A stretch of DNA of 64,000 nt from Rheinheimera soli (GTDB lineage Bacteria > Pseudomonadota > Gammaproteobacteria > Enterobacterales > Alteromonadaceae): positions 79,314 through 143,313 of the forward strand of contig NZ_JAJOYU010000010.1 of the NCBI RefSeq assembly GCF_021290985.1. The letters run 5' to 3'. Under the pieces are notes generated by a model. That model was not told where the DNA came from and searched no databases. It was given only the letters and a program-made list of their open reading frames with translations. Every line of letters begins with the position of its first letter. The first letter of the stretch is position 1. The position numbers were made by a program, and so were the translations under genes. Shown here in pieces: positions 10,785-19,547 of the stretch.

Positions 10785-12509
10785 ATGCGTCAGAAATTCA
10801 TGTTTTTTGGTATTGCTTTGTTGGTCACGGGTTGCAGCAGTTCGTCGATGCAACCCACAGATTTTGATCAGTTCGCCAATCAGTTATGGCAAGCCGAAAA
10901 AGCCTTAGATAACCGCAGTAAAACCAGTTTGCCTGATATGTCGGCTGAAACTCTGGCAGCAGCCGATCAGCAACGACAACAATGGCTGAAAAAGTTAGAG
11001 CAGGTGGATGTTGCCACTTTGACTGAACAGCAACAAATCAATCATGCCATTTTGCACTACAGCCTCAAAGACGCTATTTCAGAGTACAAGTACGGGGCTC
11101 ACCTTATTCCTTTAACCTCGGAATCAGGTTTTCATAGTAGCCTGGCCTTTATAGTGTCTGGTACCGAATTCAAAACGCTACAGGATTATCAGGATTACCT
11201 TACCAAGTTAAAAACCATTCCGCGTTATATGCAACAACAGACCGACTGGATGAAACAAGGTTTAGCGACGGGTATGACTCAGCCTAAAGCTGTACTAGCC
11301 GGCTTTGACCAAGGCATTCTGGCTTTTGTCAGCAAAACACCGGAACAGAATGTGTTTTACCGGCCTTTTACTCAAAAGCCTGAATTTGTAGATGCTGACA
11401 ACTGGACTGCTATGCAATCAGAAGCAAAGCAGATAGTCGAACAGCAACTGAATCCGGCTTACCAGCAGTTTTATCAGTTTATGGTGCAGCACTATTTGCC
11501 AGGAGCACGTGACAGCATTGCCGCCAGCGAATGGCCGCAAGGGCGTGACTATTATCAGAACCGACTGGAGCACTACACCACATTAAAACTGACACCAGAA
11601 CAAGTGCATCAGACAGGACTGGATGAAGTCGCCCGTATCCGTGCAGAAATGCAGGGCATTATTAATCAGGTGGGTTTTAAAGGAAGTTTCGCCGACTTTA
11701 TTCAGTTTTTACGTACCGACCCTCAGTTTTATGCCAAAACCCCAACAGACTTGTTAAAAGAAGCCGCCTATATTGCAAAAAAAGTAGATGCTGAATCGCC
11801 TAAATACTTCAAAACCTTACCCCGCACCCCTTTTGGTGTGGTGTCAGTGCCAGCAGAAATTGCCCCTAAATACACCACAGGCCGCTATGCAGGTACAAAC
11901 CGTGATGACAGGGCAGGTTTTTATTGGGTGAATACTTATGCGTTAGACCGTCGTCCCTTGTATGAAATGGAAGCTTTAACTTTGCACGAAGCTGTACCTG
12001 GTCATCATTTGCAAATTTCTTTAGCCCGTGAACAAGCCTCATTGCCAGAGTATCGCCGTAATTTCTACACCTCAGCTTTTGGCGAGGGTTGGGGGTTGTA
12101 TTCTGAATACCTGGGTATTGAAATGGGTTTTTATCAGGACCCCTACAGTAACTTTGGCCGTCTGACCTATGAAATGTGGCGTGCTGCCCGTTTAGTGGTG
12201 GATACAGGAATGCATACTATGGGCTGGAGTCGTCAGCAGGCTATTGATTTTCTGGCCAGCAATACGGCTTTGTCTATGCACAACGTCACCACAGAAATAG
12301 ATCGATACATCAGCTGGCCAGCTCAGGCCTTGTCTTACAAGCTGGGTGAACTGACCATCAAAAAGTTACGTAAAGAAGCGGAACAGCAATTAGGTAACAG
12401 CTTTGACGTGCGTGAGTTCCACGAAGTTGTACTGCGTAATGGTAGTGTGCCTTTGTCCATTTTAGAGCAACAAGTGGCGAACTATATCCAACAGAAAAAG
12501 CAGCCGTAG
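10785..12509 (+). CDS. DUF885 family lipoprotein (putative metal-dependent hydrolase)
   Basis: 574 residues from the ATG at 10785, chosen because GGGGAAGA lies just upstream and a lipoprotein signal follows at once (MRQKFMFFGIALLVTGC, lipobox LVTGC). An upstream ATG at 10695 would bury the signal. DUF885 proteins are broadly annotated as peptidase-like. The conserved LHEAVPGHHLQ (about residue 399-409, HExxxxHH type) and a second conserved segment FGEGWGLYSEYLG are both present, compatible with a zinc-dependent hydrolase held on the outer or inner membrane. Substrate unknown. It stands alone, divergent from the GGDEF gene. Confidence 0.88.
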   Translation: MRQKFMFFGIALLVTGCSSSSMQPTDFDQFANQLWQAEKALDNRSKTSLPDMSAETLAAADQQRQQWLKKLEQVDVATLTEQQQINHAILHYSLKDAISEYKYGAHLIPLTSESGFHSSLAFIVSGTEFKTLQDYQDYLTKLKTIPRYMQQQTDWMKQGLATGMTQPKAVLAGFDQGILAFVSKTPEQNVFYRPFTQKPEFVDADNWTAMQSEAKQIVEQQLNPAYQQFYQFMVQHYLPGARDSIAASEWPQGRDYYQNRLEHYTTLKLTPEQVHQTGLDEVARIRAEMQGIINQVGFKGSFADFIQFLRTDPQFYAKTPTDLLKEAAYIAKKVDAESPKYFKTLPRTPFGVVSVPAEIAPKYTTGRYAGTNRDDRAGFYWVNTYALDRRPLYEMEALTLHEAVPGHHLQISLAREQASLPEYRRNFYTSAFGEGWGLYSEYLGIEMGFYQDPYSNFGRLTYEMWRAARLVVDTGMHTMGWSRQQAIDFLASNTALSMHNVTTEIDRYISWPAQALSYKLGELTIKKLRKEAEQQLGNSFDVREFHEVVLRNGSVPLSILEQQVANYIQQKKQP

Positions 12510-12619
12510 CGCTTTCTGATCCGGGGGCAGTGTTTTGTAGTTATTCTGTCATAGGATTCCGCCCCCGCCTCTGGTAAAGTGCCGCTGTTTTAGTTGCAGC
12601 GCTAGGGAGTGAAATTCAG

Positions 12620-13120
12620 ATGTGGATGTTGTTATTGTTGATCGCGGTTGCGCCTATTGTGTTTTTGGCAATGAAACTGGATCAATTGGGCAAAATGCAA
12701 AACAGGTTAAAAGTGCAACTGCATTTTGCTGAGCAACAGTCTGTGCAATTAGAGCATCTGGCATTCTGGCTGGCTGAAGAGCAAAGCCAGCAGCTGTTAG
12801 CGAAAGTACACCAGGCTGGCCGAACTCAGACTAAGGTGCCTGTCTGGTACCAGCATACTGAGTTATTGTGTAAAGCTATTCCGGTGTTATGTAAGGAGCA
12901 AGCTAATCACAGCACCTTGCCACGTCAGGCCGTCGCCAAATTTCTGAAGCAACAAAATCAGCTGAGTTTTAATGAGATGGAAAACTTTATCCGTCATCAT
13001 CCGGCGCTGACTGAGTTCTGGCAAAGCAATACGCTGACGTCTTACCTGAAAATGTGTCAGCGTGCTGTGGAGATGCTGCAGGACTATCAGCCTGTGCATT
13101 CTGATCGGCTGGCTGGCTAA
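12620..13120 (+). CDS. Hypothetical single-pass membrane protein
   Basis: 166 residues. One N-terminal hydrophobic helix (MLLLLIAVAPIVFLAM, about 3-18), then a Gln/Leu-rich, probably coiled-coil helical cytoplasmic region (about 24-70), and a second helical part with HSTLPRQAVAKFLKQQNQ. Ribosome site AGGGAGTGAAATTCAG precedes the ATG. No recognised domain. It is isolated: the next genes run on the other strand. Confidence 0.65.
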   Translation: MWMLLLLIAVAPIVFLAMKLDQLGKMQNRLKVQLHFAEQQSVQLEHLAFWLAEEQSQQLLAKVHQAGRTQTKVPVWYQHTELLCKAIPVLCKEQANHSTLPRQAVAKFLKQQNQLSFNEMENFIRHHPALTEFWQSNTLTSYLKMCQRAVEMLQDYQPVHSDRLAG

Positions 13121-13151
13121 TCTGTTTTATGGCCCGTTCTGAAGAGCCCAC

Positions 13152-13382
13152 TTAATCGCGCAGGAAAACCTCTGGTGCTGTATTAATTTGCCCGTCTTCA
13201 TCAATAGAGGCCATTTTAAGCCCTGCTTTTAGTACTGCTACTCTTTGTTGTTCCTGCTGCCGCACAAAAGACAACTCATAACCAAAACGCTGTAATTCCG
13301 AGACAGAAAACTTCTGTGCCATGCTGAGCATTTCCCAGAAGTAGTTTAAATCCCGTGGTTCACGCCGTCTTTCCTGCTTCAT
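13152..13382 (-). CDS. Small hypothetical protein downstream of EVE gene
   Basis: 76 residues, highly charged, no membrane segment, no cysteines. It starts MKQERRREPRDLNYFWEML and ends NTAPEVFLRD. Its ATG directly abuts the EVE-domain stop codon (no gap), so the pair is translationally linked. The compact composition and the operon position argue that it is real. No family recognised. Confidence 0.65.
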   Translation of the reverse strand: MKQERRREPRDLNYFWEMLSMAQKFSVSELQRFGYELSFVRQQEQQRVAVLKAGLKMASIDEDGQINTAPEVFLRD

Positions 13383-13859
13383 CTACGCTGTCCCCTGATG
13401 CTTACTCATTATTAGTATCTGTTGCCACTCTGCAGAACTGACAGGCATCACAGACAATCTGTTGCCCTTTTTAACCAGCGCTAGCTGCTCTAGCTTAGTT
13501 GACTGTTTGAGTTTGTCGAGCGACAGAAGTTGGGAGAATTTCTCGACAAATTGCAGATCCACAGCAACCCATGGCGCCTTAGTGCCACTGGATTTTGCAT
13601 CAAAATAAGGGCTTAGTGAGTTAAATTGGCTTGGGTCGGGGTAACTGCTTTGTACCACTTTCGCCACTCCTGCAATACCAATATCTTTGCAACTGGAATG
13701 ATAAATAAACACCAGATCCCCGGCTTTCACCTGATCCCGCAAAAAGTTACGGGCCTGATAATTGCGCACACCTTCCCATACAATGGCTTTGTCCGGTGCT
13801 TTGGCAAAGTCATCAATACTGCATTCTTCAGGTTCAGTTTTAAATAACCAGTAGTTCAT
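13383..13859 (-). CDS. EVE domain-containing protein (THYN1-like)
   Basis: 158 residues made up of a single EVE domain. It opens with MNYWLFKTEPEECSIDDF and has VWEGVRNYQARNFLRD and GDLVFIYHSS, which form the ligand cage of this PUA-related fold. EVE domains are thought to bind modified nucleobases in DNA or RNA; the standalone bacterial form is widespread and its physiological role is not settled. Start chosen at the ATG at 13859, which leaves the conserved N-terminus intact. Confidence 0.93.
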   Translation of the reverse strand: MNYWLFKTEPEECSIDDFAKAPDKAIVWEGVRNYQARNFLRDQVKAGDLVFIYHSSCKDIGIAGVAKVVQSSYPDPSQFNSLSPYFDAKSSGTKAPWVAVDLQFVEKFSQLLSLDKLKQSTKLEQLALVKKGNRLSVMPVSSAEWQQILIMSKHQGTA

Positions 13860-13996
13860 CAGTTTTACCCGGTCCTGTAGTGCAAGGGTGAAGAAAAACT
13901 ACTTTAGCCTGAATTACCCTGCCTGAACCAGCCAATTTTGCACTCTGCTCTGGCATGCTGCACAATAGAGCTATCACTATTTTTCAGGAGTTGCAC

Positions 13997-14866
13997 ATGA
14001 GTCAGGTTTTGTCCGACTTATTATCCCTTTTAAAGCTGGAAACCATAGAGCAGGGTTTGTACAGAGGTCAAAGTCAGGATCTGGGTTTTAAAGCTGTGTT
14101 TGGTGGTCAGGTGATGGGGCAGGCCTTGTCTGCATCCAAAGAAACAGTAGACGCTGATCGTAAAGTGCATTCGTTCCACTCCTATTTTTTACGTCCAGGT
14201 GATGCCAGTAAACCTATAGTCTACGAAGTGGAAAATATCCGTGACGGCAAAAGCTTCAGTACCAGACGGGTCAGCGCTATTCAGTTTGGTAAACCTATTT
14301 TTTATATGACGGCGTCTTTTCAGGCTGAAGAACAAGGTTTTGAGCATCAGGAGCTGATGCCCCGAGTGCCTGCGCCTGAAGAGCTGGCGTCTGATTTAGA
14401 GTTCTACCGCGAGCACGCCCATTTAATTCCTGAATCATTACGCAGCAAGTTTATTTGCGAAAAACCCATTGAAATGCGGCCTGTGGCTTTTCATAACCCT
14501 TTTAATCCGCAGATCAGTCAGGCGAAACGTTATGTCTGGTTTAAAGCCAATGGTGTAATGCCGGATGATTTAAGGGTGCATAAGTATCTGCTGGCTTATG
14601 CTTCAGATTTTAACTTCCTGCCGACCGCTTTGCAGCCTCATGGTAAGTCCTTTATGGCGCCTAATATGCAGGTAGCCACTATCGATCACGCCATGTGGTT
14701 CCATCACGATTTCCGTTTTGACGACTGGTTATTGTACGCAGTCGATAGCCCAAGTGCCTCAGGTGCCCGTGGTCTGGTGCGTGGTCAGTTTTTTAATAGG
14801 GATGGTGTGTTAGTGGCGTCCACTATGCAAGAAGGTGTGATCCGTAGTTACGACAAAGCCCGCTGA
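13997..14866 (+). CDS. tesB: Acyl-CoA thioesterase II
   Basis: 289 residues from the ATG at 13997, preceded by CAGGAG. A TTG-type extension from 13955 is rejected. Double hot-dog fold thioesterase hydrolysing medium- and long-chain acyl-CoA to free fatty acid and CoA. Conserved parts are [10 protein letters not shown] (N-terminal hot-dog), [13 protein letters not shown] with the catalytic Asp, [17 protein letters not shown], and [13 protein letters not shown] plus STMQEGVIR at the C-terminus, with the catalytic Thr/Gln region. Single gene with its own terminator, convergent with plsB. Confidence 0.96.
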   Translation: MSQVLSDLLSLLKLETIEQGLYRGQSQDLGFKAVFGGQVMGQALSASKETVDADRKVHSFHSYFLRPGDASKPIVYEVENIRDGKSFSTRRVSAIQFGKPIFYMTASFQAEEQGFEHQELMPRVPAPEELASDLEFYREHAHLIPESLRSKFICEKPIEMRPVAFHNPFNPQISQAKRYVWFKANGVMPDDLRVHKYLLAYASDFNFLPTALQPHGKSFMAPNMQVATIDHAMWFHHDFRFDDWLLYAVDSPSASGARGLVRGQFFNRDGVLVASTMQEGVIRSYDKAR

Positions 14867-14880
14867 TTTCTCAGTAGCTG

Positions 14881-14912
14881 AATAAAAAAACCACCTTCAG
14901 GTGGTTTTTTTA
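14881..14912. terminator. Bidirectional terminator between tesB and plsB
   Basis: AAAAAAACCACC - TTCA - GGTGGTTTTTTT: a stem with a four-base loop flanked by A- and T-runs. It works for both converging genes. Confidence 0.92.
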
Positions 14913-14932
14913 TCGGTGAAAACGCTATTTTC

Positions 14933-17371
14933 TTAGACTTTCTTTTTCACTATGCTGAGCACTGTTTGCAGCACGTCCGCTCTTAATAGGCCGTTTACCG
15001 TTTGTTGCAAAGGCAACAAAATGGCTGTGGCCTCCAGCTCGTTTTGTTCATTGCTATGACAATAACCGGCTTCGCGCAGTGCATTAATTAAGGTCGCAAA
15101 CAGCTGCTTATCATGGTATTCAGGCGAGCTGATGCCATGCAAAGTACTTAAGCGTTGTGCCAGTTCATGGCTTTGCTGCTCTAAATCAGCGCGGGTCAAA
15201 GGGCTGTGTAATTGCAACAAGTTCAGCACCACCGCATAACGCTGCAGCACGTCCTGGGCATTATGTGCCAGTAACTCCAGCATAAAATGACCCACCTGCT
15301 GCACTGGTGCTGCTTGTAAAGACTGGCCTTTAGTGTCCACTAACTGATGCTGCTGCAATTGGTCCAACACCTGTTCTATGTAGGCGTTAAACTGGTCCAG
15401 TTGCAAAAATAACTCGTGTTGCAGCAAAGGTTGCAACAACTGACAGATATTGATCAGCTGCACTTTGCTTAATTGTGCATGCTGCAACAAAGCAGTCGCC
15501 AGAATGGCAGGCAGCATAAATAAATGGCAAACATTGTTACGGTAGTAACTTAATAAAATCGCATTCTCCGGCGTCAGTTGAATGATCTGACCAAAGCTGT
15601 CTTGCGACACTTCCACCTTTTTCAGACGAATTGCATGGTCAATCCACTGGCTGACGGAGCCTTCAGGCAGCGTCACACCACTGTGGTAAGGCGCATAGTG
15701 TTGTAAGTTACGGTAAAACTCCAGTTGAGTGGTCAGTTCTTGCCGGGTCAGAGAATGTTGTCGGGTTGCCAGTAAACAAGTGGCAATCAGGTTGATGCTG
15801 TTCAGCGCCGCCGCCTGGTTAATTCGCTGCATAATCTGGGTGGCTAGTGTAGCGACAGTTGGATTCAGCCAGGCAGGTTTTTGTGTATCTGCGGTTTCTG
15901 CCGCGGCACGCCAGTCAGGCACCTGCTGAGTTAAAAAGCTGTTTAACGAAATAGGCTGGCCAAAGTTAACGTAACCATAGCCATAGTCCCGCAGTTTTCG
16001 CACTGCACTGAAGACGCCACCTATAGACTCTTTTTTCTTGCTTGAGCCTTTCAGTTCAGTCAGGTAGGTATTCACTTCCATCACATGCTCGTAGCCCAGA
16101 TAAACAGGTACCAGGCTGATGGGTCTGTCTATGCCGCGCAGCAAGGCTTGCACTGTCATGGCGAGCATACCGGTTTTGGGTTGCAATAAACGTCCAGTGC
16201 GGCTGCGACCGCCTTCGGAGTAATACTTGACCGGATAACCTTTGCTAAACAGCTTGCTTAAGTATTCACGAAAGACAGCAGAGTACAGCTTATCGCCACT
16301 GAAACTGCGGCGGATAAAAAAGGCACCGCCACGGCGAAAGAAAGTACCCACAGGCCAGAAATTCAGGTTAATACCAGCAGCTATATGAGGCGGTGCCAGG
16401 CCCTGATGATAAATCACATAACTTAACAGCAGATAATCCATATGACTGCGGTGGCAAGGCACATAAACAATTTCATGGCCTTTTTGCACCAGTTCAGTCA
16501 GAACCTGGCCATTGCTGATTTTTAAGCCCGAATATAGCTTTTTCCATAACCAGCCGAGGAAGCGATCGCCCACTCTCAGGGTAGACTCGCGGTAGTCTGC
16601 TGCTATTTCTTCCAATAGTTTTAGCGCTTCAGTCCGTGCTTCTTTGATGCTGATTTTTTTACTTTTTGCTTCATCTTCAATGGCTTTTTTTAATACATCG
16701 GAAGCAAGCAAAGAATTAAATAAAGCCGCTCGGTTTGGCAGTTTTGGGCCTGTAGCTGCAAGACGTTGGCGGTAAAAGTGGAACCGCGCCACTCGTAATA
16801 ATTTGTGGGCAGTATCTTCGTTGACCGTTGAATTCTCTATGATTTGGCGTACTGAAACCGCTTTGCTGAACCGCACTAAGGTATGGCGGCCTGAGATCAA
16901 GACGATAAATAACTTGGCCAGCCAACTCGGAGATTCAGACTCGCCGAGCATGGACTTCACACTGTTTTCTTTGCCTGGAGCCCGGCCCCAAAGTACGGAA
17001 ACTGGCAGTAGTTGGGCGGAAAAATGCGGATCGTGCAGATGCGCTTGTAGCAAAGCTAAACCCTGTTGCAAGGCGTCAGTTGAAGCACGACTGCCCCAAA
17101 GCACACGAGGTTGTTCGAGAAAAATAATACGGGACAGGCTTTGTTTACCAACGAGCACAGGTTCCATAGGATCCGGCAAACCAAGCTTATCGCAGACCCG
17201 GGCTATGGTGGCTAAGTCGCTGGCGGAGGCAGTTCTGCTGATGTAGAACACGGGCTGTTTGGGGTCAAGCACCAGATTTTCTGCTACAGGTTCTGGCACT
17301 ATTTTGCATCTGACCAAAGGTTTGAGTGGCCAGTACAGCACTTTGGCTAACCATGTCATTGGTTTTAACAT
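14933..17371 (-). CDS. plsB: Glycerol-3-phosphate 1-O-acyltransferase PlsB
   Basis: 812 residues (E. coli PlsB is about the same). It acylates sn-glycerol-3-phosphate at position 1 using acyl-CoA or acyl-ACP, the first committed step of phospholipid synthesis, at the inner-membrane face. The acyltransferase block I HRSHMDYLLLSY (HX4D, about residue 309-320), the block with GGAFFIRRSF, block III YYSEGGRSRTGRLLQPK, and VPVYLGYEH are all intact. It is divergent from lexA; E. coli has the same plsB-lexA divergent arrangement. Confidence 0.97.
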   Translation of the reverse strand: MLKPMTWLAKVLYWPLKPLVRCKIVPEPVAENLVLDPKQPVFYISRTASASDLATIARVCDKLGLPDPMEPVLVGKQSLSRIIFLEQPRVLWGSRASTDALQQGLALLQAHLHDPHFSAQLLPVSVLWGRAPGKENSVKSMLGESESPSWLAKLFIVLISGRHTLVRFSKAVSVRQIIENSTVNEDTAHKLLRVARFHFYRQRLAATGPKLPNRAALFNSLLASDVLKKAIEDEAKSKKISIKEARTEALKLLEEIAADYRESTLRVGDRFLGWLWKKLYSGLKISNGQVLTELVQKGHEIVYVPCHRSHMDYLLLSYVIYHQGLAPPHIAAGINLNFWPVGTFFRRGGAFFIRRSFSGDKLYSAVFREYLSKLFSKGYPVKYYSEGGRSRTGRLLQPKTGMLAMTVQALLRGIDRPISLVPVYLGYEHVMEVNTYLTELKGSSKKKESIGGVFSAVRKLRDYGYGYVNFGQPISLNSFLTQQVPDWRAAAETADTQKPAWLNPTVATLATQIMQRINQAAALNSINLIATCLLATRQHSLTRQELTTQLEFYRNLQHYAPYHSGVTLPEGSVSQWIDHAIRLKKVEVSQDSFGQIIQLTPENAILLSYYRNNVCHLFMLPAILATALLQHAQLSKVQLINICQLLQPLLQHELFLQLDQFNAYIEQVLDQLQQHQLVDTKGQSLQAAPVQQVGHFMLELLAHNAQDVLQRYAVVLNLLQLHSPLTRADLEQQSHELAQRLSTLHGISSPEYHDKQLFATLINALREAGYCHSNEQNELEATAILLPLQQTVNGLLRADVLQTVLSIVKKKV

Positions 17372-17442
17372 ATCGAATCCGTACTTATAAACAGCGGCTA
17401 GAATAGCATGGAAGACCAGACCAGCAAAATTGTGTCTACGAC

Positions 17443-17498
17443 TTGGCAGACTGCAAAAGGCTGTATATACTCACAGTACTCACTGTATAGGTATTCAG
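17443..17498 (+). promoter_or_regulatory. lexA promoter with two LexA (SOS) boxes
   Basis: A sigma70-type promoter is legible: -35 TTGGCA (17443-17448), 17-base spacer, -10 TATACT (17466-17471). The -10 lies inside SOS box 1, CTGTATATACTCACAG (17461-17476), which fits CTGT-N8-ACAG. Box 2, CTGTATAGGTATTCAG (17483-17498), fits with one change in the right half-site. The boxes are 22 bases apart, one DNA-face spacing, immediately before the lexA ATG at 17503. This is the classic autoregulated arrangement. LexA bound here could also affect the divergent plsB promoter. Confidence 0.93.
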
Positions 17499-17502
17499 CA
17501 TT

Positions 17503-18132
17503 ATGCGTCCATTAACACCAAGACAAGCCGAAATTCTGCAACTGCTTAAAGATTATCAGGCAGCCTCAGGTATGCCGCCAACCCGTGCTGAAATTGCGAC
17601 TCAGCTTGGGTTTAAGTCAGCCAATGCAGCTGAAGAGCATTTAAAAGCGCTGGCGAAAAAAGGTTTTATCGAAATGATGCCGGGTACGTCCCGCGGTATT
17701 CGTTTGGTTGAAGATGAGGCCGCCAACGATGTTGAAGAAGATGATCCGGGTTTACCGCTGATTGGTAAAGTAGCGGCTGGTCAACCTATTCTGGCGGCAG
17801 AGCATATTCAGCAGCGTTATCAGCTCGATGCCAGCTTGTTTAAGCCCAATGCCGACTTTTTATTAAAAGTGCAGGGTATGAGCATGAAAGACATCGGTAT
17901 TTTGGATGGTGACTTATTGGCTGTGCACAAAACAACGGAAGCTCGTCAGGGGCAAATAGTGGTTGCGCGGGTTGAAGATGAAGTGACGGTCAAACGTTTC
18001 CGTCGTGAAGGACAGATGGTTTATCTGCATCCGGAAAACGGTGATTTTGATGTGATTAAAGTGGACTTAAGTCAGCAGCACTTTGCCATTGAAGGCCTTG
18101 CCGTTGGTGTGATCCGAACCAGCAGCTGGTAA
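17503..18132 (+). CDS. lexA: LexA repressor
   Basis: 209 residues. SOS regulon repressor that self-cleaves when stimulated by RecA filaments. The winged-helix DNA-binding domain fills residues 1-70 ([28 protein letters not shown]). The cleavage bond is Ala92-Gly93 in [10 protein letters not shown]. The catalytic Ser127 ([10 protein letters not shown]) and Lys164 (VTVKRF) are present. An acidic linker ([11 protein letters not shown], 71-81) is a little longer than in E. coli. Its own promoter carries two LexA boxes. No strong Shine-Dalgarno precedes the ATG. Confidence 0.98.
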   Translation: MRPLTPRQAEILQLLKDYQAASGMPPTRAEIATQLGFKSANAAEEHLKALAKKGFIEMMPGTSRGIRLVEDEAANDVEEDDPGLPLIGKVAAGQPILAAEHIQQRYQLDASLFKPNADFLLKVQGMSMKDIGILDGDLLAVHKTTEARQGQIVVARVEDEVTVKRFRREGQMVYLHPENGDFDVIKVDLSQQHFAIEGLAVGVIRTSSW

Positions 18133-18166
18133 AAAAATCTACCTTTCTCAATAGTTTGCTAATATG

Positions 18167-18206
18167 AAAGCACTGGTACGACCATTTGGTTTTATCGGTG
18201 CTTTTT
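18167..18206 (+). terminator. Possible lexA terminator
   Basis: AAAGCAC (18167-18173) pairs with GTGCTTT (18198-18204), which runs into a T-tract. The long loop holds a smaller hairpin, TGGT-ACG-ACCA (18174-18184). Placed 35 bases after the lexA stop; weak by structure, reasonable by position. Confidence 0.4.
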
Positions 18207-18323
18207 CATTTTCTGGGTTTACTTCTGTCAGTTCCTTGACTACTTGTTATATGCAACTGATAACAAAACAAAAAAATCAGTGCACCGATTTATGCAATTT
18301 AAGTCGGGACAATAATAATAATG

Positions 18324-18376
18324 GCAATTGCGGAAAAGACTGCTGTGGGTGTGACTGTCTTTGATCTGCAATTTGC
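18324..18376 (+). promoter_or_regulatory. Imperfect hairpin in the leader of the cytochrome oxidase operon
   Basis: The ~270 bases between lexA and coxB must hold the oxidase promoter. Just upstream of the coxB ribosome site two arms can pair: GCAATTGC..AAAGAC (18324-18340) with GTCTTT..GCAATTTGC (18357-18376). It may be an mRNA leader structure or a protein-binding site; no known riboswitch was recognised. Confidence 0.3.
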
Positions 18377-18404
18377 TTTTGTGCAAAGACAGAGGAGAAG
18401 TCAC

Positions 18405-19538
18405 GTGGCGAGAACCAGTTATCTGTGTTGGTCGCTGCTAACCTTTTTGCTTGCGTTTTCAACGCAGTCTGCAGAAATGCCTTTGAACATGACTCAAGGG
18501 GTTACAGAAATCAGTCAGCAGGTTTATGACCTGCATATGAAGATTTTTTACATTTGCTGTGCAATAGGGATAGCGGTATTTGGGGTGATGTTTTGGTCCA
18601 TCATTCATCATCGTAAATCAAAGGGCGTTGAACCAGCCCAATTCCATGAGAGCACCAAAGTAGAGTTGCTTTGGACTGCTTTTCCTGTAGTTATTCTGAT
18701 TATTATGGCAATTCCCGCCACCCAAACTTTGATCGCCATGGAAGACACTTCCGAAGCAGATGTGAGCATATTGATCACAGGTTCGCAGTGGAAGTGGCAT
18801 TACAAATACATGGACCATAAAGTGGAGTACTTCTCTTTATTGGCCACTCCCCGTCAGCAAATCGACAATAAACTCAGTAAAGGTGAAAACTACTTGTTAG
18901 AAGTAGACCGGCCTTTAGTGATACCCACAGGTAAAAAAGTCCGCTTTTTAGTTACTTCAGATGACGTGATCCATTCCTGGTGGGTTCCGGCTTTTGCAGT
19001 GAAAAAAGATGCCAACCCTGGCTTTATCAATGAAGCATGGACTCGTGTGGACCATCCGGGCATTTATCGCGGTCAGTGCGCTGAGCTTTGTGGTAAAGAC
19101 CATGGTTTTATGCCTGTGGTCGTGGTGGCCAAAGAGCCAGCTGATTTTGAGCAGTGGATAGCTCAGGAATCGGCCACTCAGGCGGCCGCCAAAGAAGCAG
19201 AATTAAAACTGCTGGCAATGAATATGAGTAAAGACGAGCTGATGGCTTTAGGTGAAAAAACCTATATGGGTTATTGCGCCGCGTGTCACCAGCCAAATGG
19301 CATGGGTATTCCAGGTGTTTTCCCTGCGCTTAAAGGCAGCAAAATGGCACTGGAAGATTTACCTGCTCATATCGATATAGTGCTCAATGGCAAAACAGGT
19401 ACCTCAATGCAGGCTTTTGATAAACAACTGACATTGAGTGAGATTGCGGCTGTGGTGACTTACGAGCGCAACGCCTGGGACAATAATACGGGTGATTTGG
19501 TGCAAGCTGCCGACATCGCCAAAGCACAGTCGAAATAG
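18405..19538 (+). CDS. coxB: Cytochrome c oxidase subunit II with fused cytochrome c domain (caa3 type)
   Basis: 377 residues from the GTG at 18405, preferred because GAGGAGAAG stands just upstream and a signal peptide follows directly (ARTSYLCWSLLTFLLAFS). An ATG at 18321 would put 28 polar residues before it. Parts: signal, two membrane helices (about 47-65 and 85-105), a cupredoxin domain with the binuclear CuA ligands GQCAELCGKDHGFM (about 223-236), then a C-terminal c-type cytochrome with CAACH (about 291-295) and a downstream Met ligand. It receives electrons from cytochrome c. First gene of the oxidase operon. Confidence 0.96.
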   Translation: MARTSYLCWSLLTFLLAFSTQSAEMPLNMTQGVTEISQQVYDLHMKIFYICCAIGIAVFGVMFWSIIHHRKSKGVEPAQFHESTKVELLWTAFPVVILIIMAIPATQTLIAMEDTSEADVSILITGSQWKWHYKYMDHKVEYFSLLATPRQQIDNKLSKGENYLLEVDRPLVIPTGKKVRFLVTSDDVIHSWWVPAFAVKKDANPGFINEAWTRVDHPGIYRGQCAELCGKDHGFMPVVVVAKEPADFEQWIAQESATQAAAKEAELKLLAMNMSKDELMALGEKTYMGYCAACHQPNGMGIPGVFPALKGSKMALEDLPAHIDIVLNGKTGTSMQAFDKQLTLSEIAAVVTYERNAWDNNTGDLVQAADIAKAQSK

Positions 19539-19547
19539 GGGGCGCAG

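Noticed and set aside
12522..12567. CGGGGGC/GCCCCCG inverted repeat as a terminator of the DUF885 gene
   Set aside because: Seven-base stem with a 32-base loop and no T-run; could be chance.
18321..18404. ATG at 18321 as coxB start
   Set aside because: Places 28 mostly polar residues before the signal peptide and has no ribosome site; GTG at 18405 has GAGGAGAAG.
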